From NCBI RefSeq assembly GCF_900230225.1, contig NZ_OCNH01000001.1, forward strand, positions 2,418,001 through 2,482,000: a stretch of DNA of 64,000 bases, in the 5' to 3' direction. Of this stretch, positions 34,765-42,694 are shown piece by piece. The DNA is from Spirosoma fluviale. Lineage in GTDB: Bacteria; Bacteroidota; Bacteroidia; Cytophagales; Spirosomataceae. The notes beneath the pieces were generated by a model. The model saw only the letters and a list, made by a program, of their open reading frames with translations. It ran no database searches and was not told the DNA's origin. The position numbers and the translations under genes were made by a program. Each line of letters opens with the position of its first letter. Positions within the stretch are counted from its first letter, which is position 1.

Positions 34765-35799
34765 CTAAACTGTTTCCAGAACGTCAGCAGATTTAACGGT
34801 TTTGATGATCACAGCGGCTACTTTGTAGGGATCAGCCGCCGAGTTTGGCCGGCGATCTTCCAACCAGCCTTTCCAGCCGCGCTCCACCGTTGCGATGGGG
34901 ATACGGATCGAAGCACCGCGGTCGGAGATACCGTACGAGAACTGATCGATCGACTGGGTTTCGTGCTTACCCGTCAGGCGAAGTTCGTTGTCAGCACCGT
35001 ACACGGCGATGTGCGCTTTGATGACATCGGCAGGTGAGAAAGACAAGCAAATTTTGTCGTATACTTCTTTGCTTCCCGATGTACGCAGGGCGGTGTTCGA
35101 GAAGTTAGCGTGCATACCCGAACCATTCCAGTCGGTAGCACCCAGTGGCTTACAATGCCAGTTGATCGAAACAGCGTATTTCTCACCGATACGCTCCAGC
35201 AGATAACGGGCTACCCAGATCTGGTCGCCAGCATCTTTAGCCCCTTTGGCAAAGATCTGGAACTCCCACTGGCCCGTAGCTACCTCAGCATTGATACCTT
35301 CAACATTTAAACCAGCCTCAAGACATACATCAAGGTGTTCTTCAACGATGTTCCGGCCATAGGCATTCTGAGCACCTACCGAGCAGTAATAAGGACCTTG
35401 TGGACGAGTTGGAAAGCCTTCAGCCGGGAAACCAAGTGGCTTGTCAATGGCCATATCCCACAGGAAGTACTCCTGCTCAAAGCCAAACCAGAAATCGTTA
35501 TCATCATCCTCGATCGTAGCCCGGCCATTCGTTACGTGTGGCGTACCATCTGCATTGAGGACTTCACACATAACTAGATAACCGTTCTTACGCTGTGGAT
35601 CAGGGCAGATGAAAACCGGCTTCAGCAAACAGTCGGACGAACCGCCCTCGGCCTGCTCGGTCGATGAACCATCGAACGACCACATAGGGCAATCTTCGAG
35701 ACTACCCGAGAAATCAGCCTCAATTTTAGTTTTGGAACGTAAGCTTTGGGTGGGCTTGTAGCCGTCGAGCCAAATGTATTCTAACTTAGCCTTTGCCAT
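34765..35799 (-). CDS. glnA: Glutamine synthetase type II (eukaryote-like)
   Basis: ATP-dependent glutamate-ammonia ligase. The 345-residue length and motifs fit GSII rather than the 470-residue bacterial GSI: WLDGYKPTQSLRSKT in the beta-grasp, PMWSFDGSSTEQAEGG, FGFEQEYFLWD, LGATDWNGSGMHANFSN, DRGASIRIP and WLEDRRPNSAADPYK. Start MAKAKLEY at 35799; a second Met three codons upstream (35808) is less likely. It has its own terminator at 34713-34743 and a TATATTTG promoter box at 35849-35856. It lies near a GSIII gene, so the organism has at least two types. Confidence 0.95.
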   Translation of the reverse strand: MAKAKLEYIWLDGYKPTQSLRSKTKIEADFSGSLEDCPMWSFDGSSTEQAEGGSSDCLLKPVFICPDPQRKNGYLVMCEVLNADGTPHVTNGRATIEDDDNDFWFGFEQEYFLWDMAIDKPLGFPAEGFPTRPQGPYYCSVGAQNAYGRNIVEEHLDVCLEAGLNVEGINAEVATGQWEFQIFAKGAKDAGDQIWVARYLLERIGEKYAVSINWHCKPLGATDWNGSGMHANFSNTALRTSGSKEVYDKICLSFSPADVIKAHIAVYGADNELRLTGKHETQSIDQFSYGISDRGASIRIPIATVERGWKGWLEDRRPNSAADPYKVAAVIIKTVKSADVLETV

Positions 35800-35848
35800 G
35801 ATGTACAAGTGGATTAATTGAATAGGGTTGTTCTCACAATACTTTCAG

Positions 35849-35856
35849 CAAATATA
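35849..35856 (-). promoter_or_regulatory. -7 promoter box for the type II glutamine synthetase
   Basis: TATATTTG on the minus strand, a full TAnnTTTG match, 50 nt before the start codon. Confidence 0.5.
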
Positions 35857-36009
35857 GTACGCCTTTACAATAAAATATAAATGCCGTTAGTGCCTTTTAC
35901 CGTATTTCTTACTGATTTTATGGAATTATTATAATTAAAGTTTGTTCTGTACAGTATTTTACAACATTTGGCCTCATTTTTTATAAGTTTATCAGATAAA
36001 GCAGCTACC

Positions 36010-36057
36010 AAAAAAAATGCACCTATAAACTTGAAGTTGCTTCAAATTCATAGGTGC
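36010..36057 (-). terminator. Terminator of the marC gene
   Basis: Outer stem GCACCTAT/ATAGGTGC (36019-36026 and 36050-36057) with an inner TTGAA/TTCAA stem, followed on the minus strand by a T-run of seven at 36010-36017. Confidence 0.8.
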
Positions 36058-36131
36058 TAACTAAAAAAATGGTACTATTCCTAACTTTTAGCCTTTTCAG
36101 AAACTTCCGGAATAACTGGGTCTGGTAGCTG

Positions 36132-36707
36132 TTATAATCCCGGTATCAGATTAGTTTTGAAGAGTTTGATGGCGATGGCCAGCAAAATAATTCCGAATAT
36201 TTTACGCAATACCTCCAGTCCGCCCGTCCCAAGTCGGGTTTCGAGCCAGCCCGATGATTTAAGTACCACGTAAATCAGAACGAGGTTGAGCACGATCCCG
36301 ATCACAATGTTCAGCGTCTGGTACTCGGCCCGCAGTGAAATAATTGTCGTTAACGTACCGGCCCCGGCAATCAGTGGAAAGGCAATCGGCACAATGTGTG
36401 TAGCCCCGCCCGAACTCATTTCCGATTTGAAGATGGTTCGCCCCAGAATCATTTCCAGTCCGATCAGAAAAATGATCAGCGCCCCTGCCACAGCGAATGA
36501 CTGAACATCGACCCCAAACAATTTGAGAATCTTCTCCCCAACAAACAGAAAGGAGATCATTAACACACCCGATGCGAATGTGGCCCGCTCGGACTCTATT
36601 TTACCGGCTTTTTTACGCAGATCAATAATTACCGGCAACGACCCAACGACGTCGATAACGGAAAAGAGAATGAGCGTAACCGAAACGATTTCTTTAAGAC
36701 TCAACAT
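36132..36707 (-). CDS. MarC-family integral membrane protein
   Basis: About six membrane helices in 191 residues; role of the MarC/UPF0056 family is not settled. Family features: SVTLILFSVIDVVGSLPVII in the first helix, HIVPIAFPLIAGAGTLTTII in the middle (the conserved PLIAGPG-like motif), and GLEVLRKIFGIILLAIAIK near the end. The ATG at 36707 (MLSLKEIVS) is preferred, since a four-residue-longer frame would begin with TTG. A terminator follows at 36010-36057. Confidence 0.9.
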   Translation of the reverse strand: MLSLKEIVSVTLILFSVIDVVGSLPVIIDLRKKAGKIESERATFASGVLMISFLFVGEKILKLFGVDVQSFAVAGALIIFLIGLEMILGRTIFKSEMSSGGATHIVPIAFPLIAGAGTLTTIISLRAEYQTLNIVIGIVLNLVLIYVVLKSSGWLETRLGTGGLEVLRKIFGIILLAIAIKLFKTNLIPGL

Positions 36708-36779
36708 GACAAGGCACAAACAGGCTTCGGCTGTTATCTAATTAGCTGATACTTATGAATAGCCAGAGCCTATTCATGC

Positions 36780-37790
36780 TTAGTATGACCGAAGAAATTG
36801 CGTTAAGGTTCCAATCTCTTCGTCCGTAATAGCGGGGAAGTTAGCAATTCGGAAAGTTGTGTTTTTCCAGTCGCCATAGCCGTTACCCAACGTAATACCT
36901 TCTTGCTGAGCAGCTTTTTTTAGTTTATTCACTTCCTGCTCGTTACCCTGCACTGCAATAACGGTATCAGACCGGGTCGTGGGGTCGTTGATCAGAACGC
37001 GAAACGGCGAATTCATCATTTCCTGTTCAAAGAAGGCATACCAGTCAGTAGCCCGCTTTTTTGTCAGAGCATCCACCGTGCCGATAGGCGGCACTTGTTG
37101 CAACACCCGCATCAGCAGGTAAATACCTAAACCATTGGGCGTATAAGGCGTTTGAAATTTCGAGAAATTCTCATGAATAAACAGGAGACTATTATAGTGA
37201 GCGTTCTCTCCTATTTCTTCGGCCCGTTTCAGTGCGGCTGGTGAGTAAATAAGCACCGCCAGACCCGCCGGAAGGCCGAAACACTTCTGAACGGATGCAA
37301 ACCAGACGTCGGCCAGCGACCAGTCGAATTGGATACCCGCCATCGACGAAACGGCATCGACGGCAATCAGCGCCGAAAAATCCCGCCGAAATTGAGCCAG
37401 TGTTTCCATACTAACCTGCGTACCGTTAGAGGTCTCATTCTGTACAAGACACAGTACATCGGCATCGCTCAGGCTGACCGGGGGTTTGATTTTATACGCG
37501 TATTCAGCCCATTTTTTACCAAAGGCGCCGTTGTAGGGGTGCAAACTGGATACAGCGGTTAGCGACTGGGCCACAATTTCCCAGCACTCTGTGGCCGATG
37601 ATACCAGAGCAATGTGGTAGTCGGCCGGGATATCAAGTTTGTCGTGAAGCAGCCGAACCGTCTCTTTCACAATATCCATAAACCCGGCACTTCGGTGGTT
37701 CAGGCTTACAATGCCCTCACGTATAGCTTCGGCCGCATAGTCGGCTACCTGCGGATAAACTTTCGACGGACCGGGGTAGAAGGTGATCAT
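36780..37790 (-). CDS. Class V PLP-dependent aminotransferase
   Basis: Aspartate-aminotransferase-fold enzyme of class V, perhaps serine/alanine-glyoxylate or phosphoserine type. The N-terminus MITFYPGPSKVYPQV and LNHRSAGFMDIVKETVRLL resemble SerC and alanine-glyoxylate transaminases. VDAVSSMAGIQFD holds the cofactor aspartate and FASVQKCFGLPAGLAVL the PLP lysine. Length 336. It could supply serine synthesis, but no serA or serB is nearby, so the substrate is open. Upstream of the start is a purine-rich stretch (37800-37875). Confidence 0.85.
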   Translation of the reverse strand: MITFYPGPSKVYPQVADYAAEAIREGIVSLNHRSAGFMDIVKETVRLLHDKLDIPADYHIALVSSATECWEIVAQSLTAVSSLHPYNGAFGKKWAEYAYKIKPPVSLSDADVLCLVQNETSNGTQVSMETLAQFRRDFSALIAVDAVSSMAGIQFDWSLADVWFASVQKCFGLPAGLAVLIYSPAALKRAEEIGENAHYNSLLFIHENFSKFQTPYTPNGLGIYLLMRVLQQVPPIGTVDALTKKRATDWYAFFEQEMMNSPFRVLINDPTTRSDTVIAVQGNEQEVNKLKKAAQQEGITLGNGYGDWKNTTFRIANFPAITDEEIGTLTQFLRSY

Positions 37791-37882
37791 GTTTTAGTAT
37801 TAGGAGTGAGGAGCGAGGAGTTAGTAGATAACAGAGAAGTAGATGCAGGAATAGAAATGAGGAGTTAAGATAATGTCCTACA

Positions 37883-38308
37883 TCATGCATCATTCAATAA
37901 ATACCGCACGGCCATCTCATACCCCAACAACCCTAGACCAACGACGACGCCTTTGCATTTGGCCGACAAATAGCTGTGGTGCCGAAACGACTCGCGGGCA
38001 TGAACATTGGAAATATGCACCTCTACAGCGGGTGCCGTTACAGCCGACAGCGCATCGGCAATGGCGATGGATGTGTGGGTGTAAGCCCCGGCATTAATGA
38101 CGATGCCGTCCACATCGAAGCCCAGTTCGTGAATTTTATCAATCAGTTCGCCTTCGTGATTCGACTGAAAATAGCGAAGTTGCACGTCGGGAAACTGTGC
38201 TTCGAGCGTTTCCAGATACCCAACGAACGAGCGGTTCCCATAAATTGTCGGCTCGCGTTTGCCTAACAGGTTGAGGTTAGGGCCGTTAATGATTAACAGT
38301 TGTTTCAT
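37883..38308 (-). CDS. aroQ: 3-dehydroquinate dehydratase, type II
   Basis: Shikimate-pathway enzyme that converts 3-dehydroquinate to 3-dehydroshikimate. Motifs: IINGPNLNLLGKREPTIYG at the N-terminus (active-site Tyr and Asn region), FFQSNHEGELIDKIH as the related YFQSNHEGE, VINAGAYTHTSIAI and the late EVHISNVHARESFRHHSY. The start MKQLLIINGP at 38308 is used; the upstream extension to 38368 runs into non-coding repeats. Length 141 residues fits the family. Divergent from the Xer gene, with a 100-bp gap. Confidence 0.95.
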   Translation of the reverse strand: MKQLLIINGPNLNLLGKREPTIYGNRSFVGYLETLEAQFPDVQLRYFQSNHEGELIDKIHELGFDVDGIVINAGAYTHTSIAIADALSAVTAPAVEVHISNVHARESFRHHSYLSAKCKGVVVGLGLLGYEMAVRYLLNDA

Positions 38309-38321
38309 ATAATGTATGATG

Positions 38322-38383
38322 GTTAATGAATAATGGTTAATGAACCAGAGGAATAAACAACCACTCAACTATTATTCATTAAC
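38322..38383. repeat. Imperfect inverted repeat between aroQ and the Xer gene
   Basis: GTTAATGAATAAT at 38322-38334 and its perfect complement at 38371-38383, in a very A+T-rich 100-bp gap between divergent genes. The surrounding TTAATG/ATTCATT words repeat several times. May hold both promoters. Confidence 0.5.
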
Positions 38384-38408
38384 AATTATAAATTATTCAT
38401 TCACTCCT

Positions 38409-39326
38409 ATGTGGCAAAGTTATATAAACGCCTTTAAGAACTACCTCAAACTAGAACGGTCGCTGGCCGAAAATTCGGTGGAGGCCTATCTGCATGATGC
38501 CGAAAAACTGTACGAATACATACTGCTGACCGACCCCGCCCGGACGCCCATGCAGGTTACGGAGAAGGAGCTGATGAACTTCCTGAAGTATCTGGGTGAG
38601 TTGGGTTTATCGGCGCACAGCCAGGCCCGGATGCTGTCGGGTATAAAATCGTTTTTCAAATACTTATTGCTAGAAGGGTTAATCCAGCGTGACCCTACTC
38701 AGTTACTGGAATCGCCCAAACTGGGCCGAAAACTTCCCGACACGCTTAGTTTTCCCGAAATTGAAGACATACTGGCCGCCATCGACCTCTCCACCCCCGG
38801 CGGCACCCGCGATCGTGCCATGCTGGAAGTTCTTTACAGTTCAGGACTGCGCGTGTCTGAACTGCTCAATCTCCGCCTGACAAACTGTTTTTTTACCGAA
38901 GGTTTCGTGCGCGTTCTGGGAAAAGGCGACAAAGTACGGCTGGTACCCATTGGCGAAGATGCCATGCATTATACCCGTATTTATGTGGAACACGTTCGGC
39001 AAAAGCTGGATGTACAGAAGGGCGATGAGGACACGATTTTCCTCAATCTACGCGGCAAACAGCTTTCGCGCATTTCGGTCTTTACGACCATCAAAAAACT
39101 GGCATCTGAGGTGGGTATCAAAAAGACGATCAGCCCCCACACCTTCCGGCATTCGTTCGCGACGCACCTTATTGAAGGGGGCGCTGATTTACGGGCCGTC
39201 CAGCAGATGCTTGGCCATGAGTCCATCACAACCACCGAAATCTACACCCACCTGGATCGCGATTATTTACAGCAGACTTTAAAAGAGTATCACCCTAGAG
39301 CAAAGGGACAGCGGGTGCAGCGGTAA
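38409..39326 (+). CDS. xerD: Tyrosine recombinase XerC/XerD type
   Basis: Site-specific recombinase, most likely the chromosome-dimer resolution enzyme. An N-terminal SAM-like core-binding domain (residues 1-100, ENSVEAYLHDAEKLYEYIL) precedes the catalytic domain. Catalytic residues: Arg148 in SSGLRVSELL, Lys172 in GKGDKVR, His244 and Arg247 in HTFRHSFATH, His270 in MLGHESITTT and nucleophile Tyr279 in EIYTHL. Start MWQSYINAFK at 38409 is chosen; the longer frame from 38340 overlaps the divergent gap. XerC and XerD cannot be told apart here, so the symbol is provisional. Confidence 0.9.
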   Translation: MWQSYINAFKNYLKLERSLAENSVEAYLHDAEKLYEYILLTDPARTPMQVTEKELMNFLKYLGELGLSAHSQARMLSGIKSFFKYLLLEGLIQRDPTQLLESPKLGRKLPDTLSFPEIEDILAAIDLSTPGGTRDRAMLEVLYSSGLRVSELLNLRLTNCFFTEGFVRVLGKGDKVRLVPIGEDAMHYTRIYVEHVRQKLDVQKGDEDTIFLNLRGKQLSRISVFTTIKKLASEVGIKKTISPHTFRHSFATHLIEGGADLRAVQQMLGHESITTTEIYTHLDRDYLQQTLKEYHPRAKGQRVQR

Positions 39327-39327
39327 A

Positions 39328-39864
39328 TCAGGCTTCGACAGACGTCTTTTCGCCAACAAATTGCTGATGCTGGTTCTTGAACAAGACATTGAACGAGGTC
39401 AGACTACCGTAAATACGGGTGATGTACTGCTGAATGTTTACCTTTTCCTCATCGTCCATGTTACTGGCATTTACGCGCTGTTCAAGAACCCGAAGGCGGT
39501 CGCGCACCATTACGATTTTATGAAAAAAGGCATCTATTGGTATTTCTTTAGAGGACAGATCAGTCCGACCGGGTTTGAGAATAAGCTTCCCTCCTTTCCA
39601 TTTATCACCCAGTGGGACAACTTCGGTCTGGTCAGCCCAGCGTTGAAGAATGCGCCCCAATGACTGTTCGACATCGAATAAGCTGACCAGATCACTATCC
39701 GGTTCTATAGCCTCTATAATCGTTAGTGGCGCGTCGAATTTAAGTATCTTCACGCCCTGTTCGAGAAAGGTAACGATGTACCCATTCGATTTTAGATTAA
39801 TGACGACTCCGTTACCAAACTCATCGTGCTGAATGCGTGAACCAATGCCCAACAGGGTATTCAT
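39328..39864 (-). CDS. Conserved-looking protein, unknown function
   Basis: I do not recognise a named family. The first 55 residues (GIGSRIQHDEFGNGVVINL, then YIVTFLEQGVKILKF) look like a small SH3/Tudor-like barrel, similar to those seen at the ends of UvrD-type helicases and CarD. The C-terminal half is helical (VRDRLRVLEQRVNASNMDDE) and could form a coiled coil. No signal or membrane helix. It converges with the Xer gene with only one base between the stops. Confidence 0.65.
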   Translation of the reverse strand: MNTLLGIGSRIQHDEFGNGVVINLKSNGYIVTFLEQGVKILKFDAPLTIIEAIEPDSDLVSLFDVEQSLGRILQRWADQTEVVPLGDKWKGGKLILKPGRTDLSSKEIPIDAFFHKIVMVRDRLRVLEQRVNASNMDDEEKVNIQQYITRIYGSLTSFNVLFKNQHQQFVGEKTSVEA

Positions 39865-39942
39865 AATAAGAATTGTTTATACATTTCAGCCTCGTATTTA
39901 CAAACCCCGTGCCAGAATAATTTAACCGATCAGTCTTTCTTT

Positions 39943-41139
39943 ATGCTTACTGTCGCTTCGCCACTAACGACCCAAAAAGATAAATTCTCCCTTCCAGACG
40001 GTATCCACTACCTGAACTGCGCCACCCGCTCGCCCCTCAGCCGAACGGTTGAGCAGGCAGGTCACGATGCCGTTCACCGCGACAGCAATCCCTTTGGCCT
40101 GCGTCCCGACGACTTTTTCAGCGCTGCCATTCGCGTCCGAACGTTATTCTCCGAACTCATTAACAATCCAGACCCCGATCGAATTGCGGTGGTGCCTTCC
40201 GTTTCGTATGGCATGGCGGTGGTGGCCAGAAATCTCCCGAACAAACCCGGCATCAGGGCCGGGCAGCACATTGTGCTTGTCGGCAGTGAATTTCCCAGTG
40301 ATGTTTACGCATGGGACCGCGTTTGTGCAGACCTGGGCCTGACGATTAAAACCGTGCCCATGCCCAATGAATTCCCCAGAGGGCCACGCTGGAATGAGCA
40401 GTTGCTGGACGCTATCGACAGCAATACGGCGCTGGTTATTGCCCCACCCGTTCATTGGATGTACGGTATCCGTTTCGATTTGGAGGCTGTAGGGCACCGG
40501 GCGCGCGAGGTGGGTGCCTGGCTAGCCGTAGATGGCACGCAAGCCATTGGTGCCCTGCCCTTCGACCTCACGGCGATCCAACCCGACGCCGTCATTTGCG
40601 CAGGGTATAAGTGGCTGATGGGTCCCTATTCCCTCGGTTTGGCCTATTATGGTGTAGCCTTTGACGAAGGCATTCCACTGGAAGAAGGCTGGATGAATCG
40701 ACTCGACAGCAATCAGTTTCATAAATTGATGGATTACCAGCCCATTTATCGACCCAAAGCGTACCGGTATAACGTAGGCGAACACACGCATTTTATCCAG
40801 ATGCCCATGCTCGAAGCCTCTCTGGAGCAGCTTCTCGACTGGCAACCGGAACGGATTCAGACCTACACCAGCGAGCTTATGCAGCATGCCTGGCCAGCCC
40901 TGGAGCAACTTGGCTGTCAGGTGGAACCCCTCAATGGAAACCAGGGACGGAGCCACCATTTGGTTGGCTTATGGCTACCCGAACACGTCGATCCAATGAC
41001 CGTTCAACAGGCATTACAAGCCGAAAAAGTGTCTGTTTCGGCCAGAGCGCGAGCCTTACGCATTGCCCCACATGTCTACAACACGCCCGAGGACACCGAC
41101 GCACTGGTACGGGTGCTGACAAAGGTGTTAGCTATGTAG
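39943..41139 (+). CDS. Class V PLP-dependent aminotransferase / cysteine-desulfurase-like
   Basis: NifS-like fold-type I enzyme. Visible features: DGIHYLNCATRSPLS at the N-terminus, VPSVSYGMAVVARNL, APPVHWMYGIRFDLEA, AVDGTQAIGALPFDL (cofactor aspartate) and VICAGYKWLMGPYSLGLAYY with the PLP lysine. VQALQAEKVSVSARARALRI-like C-terminal end fits the kynureninase/isopenicillin-epimerase-like group. The substrate is unknown. Its stop codon TAG at 41137-41139 lies inside the GTAGAGAC end of the repeat element at 41136-41288. Confidence 0.85.
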   Translation: MLTVASPLTTQKDKFSLPDGIHYLNCATRSPLSRTVEQAGHDAVHRDSNPFGLRPDDFFSAAIRVRTLFSELINNPDPDRIAVVPSVSYGMAVVARNLPNKPGIRAGQHIVLVGSEFPSDVYAWDRVCADLGLTIKTVPMPNEFPRGPRWNEQLLDAIDSNTALVIAPPVHWMYGIRFDLEAVGHRAREVGAWLAVDGTQAIGALPFDLTAIQPDAVICAGYKWLMGPYSLGLAYYGVAFDEGIPLEEGWMNRLDSNQFHKLMDYQPIYRPKAYRYNVGEHTHFIQMPMLEASLEQLLDWQPERIQTYTSELMQHAWPALEQLGCQVEPLNGNQGRSHHLVGLWLPEHVDPMTVQQALQAEKVSVSARARALRIAPHVYNTPEDTDALVRVLTKVLAM

Positions 41140-41288
41140 AGACGCAACCCTTTGCGTCTCTCCTCATGCGACAGCAACCCTTTGCGTCTCTCCTCATGCG
41201 ACAGCAACCCTTTGCGTCTCTTTTTTGCGCCAGTTGCTGTCGCACGAGGAGACGCAAGGTATTGCCGGTCCGCCGGTGCGGTCTCTAC
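41136..41288. repeat. GAGACGCAA repeat block with tandem 30-bp copies
   Basis: Begins GTAGAGACGCAA and ends TCTCTAC as inverted termini. Inside, a 30-bp unit starting CAACCCTTTGCGTCTC occurs at 41145-41174 and 41175-41204 and partly again from 41205. A reverse-oriented copy (GGAGACGCAAGGTATTG) is near the right end. The same GAGACGCAA family occurs at 44137-44222. Both flanking genes take their stop codons from the ends of the block. Confidence 0.8.
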
Positions 41289-41674
41289 AATTCATAAAAT
41301 TCTAATGGCAAATCGTCCGGATCGGCGAAGAAGGTAAATCGCTTACTGGTGTGGGCATCCACCCGAACAGGCTCCGTTTCTACTCCATTTTCGTTCAGAT
41401 GCGCAATAGCTGCATCGAGGTCCGGGACGGCAAAGGCTAAATGGCGTAACCCAAGCGCTTCGGGTCGGGAAGGCCGTTTAGGCGGATCTGGAAACGAAAA
41501 CAACTCAATGATATACTGGCCATTTAGAGCCAAATCGAGCTTATACGAGTTTCGCTCGGCCCGAAAGTACTCGCCGAGAATAGAGAGGCCTAGTATTTCG
41601 GTATAAAATCGTTTCGACGTTTCGTAATCCGAGCAAATGAGGGCAATATGATGAACAGCAGCCAGATTGAGCAT
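41285..41674 (-). CDS. VOC-family (glyoxalase-like) protein
   Basis: Small vicinal-oxygen-chelate metalloprotein of 129 residues, similar to the YaeR/GloA2 group. Metal ligands are expected in VHHIALICSDYETSKRFY near the N-terminus, then LRHLAFAVPDLDAAIAHL in the second half and FADPDDLPLEFYEL at the end. The paired beta-alpha-beta-beta-beta motif is visible. The substrate is unknown. The stop codon is TAG at 41285-41287, inside the end of the repeat block. Confidence 0.88.
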   Translation of the reverse strand: MLNLAAVHHIALICSDYETSKRFYTEILGLSILGEYFRAERNSYKLDLALNGQYIIELFSFPDPPKRPSRPEALGLRHLAFAVPDLDAAIAHLNENGVETEPVRVDAHTSKRFTFFADPDDLPLEFYEL

Positions 41675-41679
41675 AAGGA

Positions 41680-41874
41680 CTAGGGCGTAAGTAACGTGTC
41701 TGTTGCCAATGTATCAGTCGCAACGCCATCTTTGGCCGTTGGTAGTGCCCGTTCCACTTCCCGGCGTTTGTTCCAGGGTGCCGTAGTTCGACGGCCCATG
41801 TCGACGGCAATTAGAATGACAATGGATGTGAAAAGAATAAAAACGGTGATAAAAATCTTACGGTTTCGGTTCAT
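41680..41874 (-). CDS. Small single-helix membrane protein, unknown function
   Basis: 64 residues: a basic start (MNRNRKIF), one membrane helix (ITVFILFTSIVILIAVDMG) and a polar tail ending in the repeats ATDTLATDTLLTP. The stop is 5 bp upstream of the VOC gene start on the same strand, suggesting co-transcription. I have no function for it. Confidence 0.6.
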   Translation of the reverse strand: MNRNRKIFITVFILFTSIVILIAVDMGRRTTAPWNKRREVERALPTAKDGVATDTLATDTLLTP

Positions 41875-41929
41875 ACCCTGTTCTGGTTATTAGTGTACTA
41901 CAGCTATTCAGGCACTGTATTACATCAGC

Positions 41930-42433
41930 TTATTCCTGGGGAAGTTGCTTGGGGGCAATCTGAAACACCACGCTTCCCGTCCGACCCGAGACTTCAGCCC
42001 AATTCGTGCCATCAAAGGTAATAGCCACAACGGCTCCTTTGCTCATCGAGCCAATGTTCTGGTGCGTTAAAAACTCAGCCAGATACGACACATCGGGATT
42101 GTGCCCCACAATCATCACCGATTTCAGATCGTTCGGTAATGCATTGATGGCAGCCAGGTACGCTTTGGGTCCGCCATCAAATAGCAGGTCGTTTAACTGA
42201 ATCGTTGCCGGGTCGTAGCCAATTTGCTCCGCAATCACCTTGGCAGTGTCTTTGGCGCGAGGGGCGGTACTGCTGATTAGCGCATCGGGGGCAATGGATT
42301 TCCCATGAAGGTAACGCCCTATCCGGGCGGCTGCCATGATTCCATCGGAAGTTAGTTGACGATCGTGGTCAGACATGAACATCGCACGGTCTTCGGCTTT
42401 CGCATGTCGAACGATATAAAGTGTAATTGGCAT
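41930..42433 (-). CDS. sixA: Histidine phosphatase, SixA type
   Basis: Phosphohistidine phosphatase of the SixA group, which removes phosphate from histidine of phosphotransfer proteins. Phosphohistidine-forming RHG-like motif is LYIVRHAKAEDRAMF near residue 10. IGRYLHGKSIAPDALISSTA with the conserved arginine/serine and VMIVGHNPDVSYLAEFL with the second active-site histidine complete the fold. Length 167 fits. TATTTTTG at 42453-42460 (minus strand) is a promoter candidate. Confidence 0.88.
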   Translation of the reverse strand: MPITLYIVRHAKAEDRAMFMSDHDRQLTSDGIMAAARIGRYLHGKSIAPDALISSTAPRAKDTAKVIAEQIGYDPATIQLNDLLFDGGPKAYLAAINALPNDLKSVMIVGHNPDVSYLAEFLTHQNIGSMSKGAVVAITFDGTNWAEVSGRTGSVVFQIAPKQLPQE

Positions 42434-42452
42434 AATAGAGAGAGGTAGGTTG

Positions 42453-42460
42453 CAAAAATA
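42453..42460 (-). promoter_or_regulatory. -7 promoter box for sixA
   Basis: TATTTTTG on the minus strand, full TAnnTTTG match, 20 nt before the start. Confidence 0.5.
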
Positions 42461-42653
42461 ATAGCCTGGCAGGCTGCTAGCTAACTAACATGTAAGAAGT
42501 TTCCCGTATACCGTTATATTTATTCTGTATGCATATAAAAACAAAGTTAAAGTGAAGTCTATAGCTTTTATTAGTGCATGAGCGTTACAAACCAGATCTA
42601 TCCAACTTTATAGGTGTACGAATCTATTTCTGGGCGTTTCGCGTGACAATCCG

Positions 42654-42661
42654 TACTTTTG
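42654..42661 (+). promoter_or_regulatory. -7 promoter box for asnS
   Basis: TACTTTTG, in the typical context CCGTACTTTTGCGCCC, 34 nt before the ATG at 42695. Confidence 0.65.
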
Positions 42662-42694
42662 CGCCCACAATCACTATCCGGTCGCTGTTTTAGT

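Larger units (their letters stand above)
35800..36131. other. Intergenic region between glnA and marC genes
   Basis: 332 bp, strongly A+T-rich. Holds the promoter box for the type II glutamine synthetase (35849-35856) and the marC terminator (36010-36057). The stretch between 35860 and 36009 shows no gene, repeat or structure I could identify. Confidence 0.6.

Noticed and set aside
37800-37875. Purine-rich stretch with repeated GAGGAGT-like words upstream of the aminotransferase start
   Set aside because: The words are irregular, no stem or fixed unit is present, and it is more likely low-complexity intergenic sequence than a defined element.
41145-41220. Tandem 30-bp direct repeats resembling a short CRISPR array
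   Set aside because: The copies are directly adjacent with no spacers, the unit belongs to the GAGACGCAA hairpin family also present at 44137, and no cas gene is nearby.
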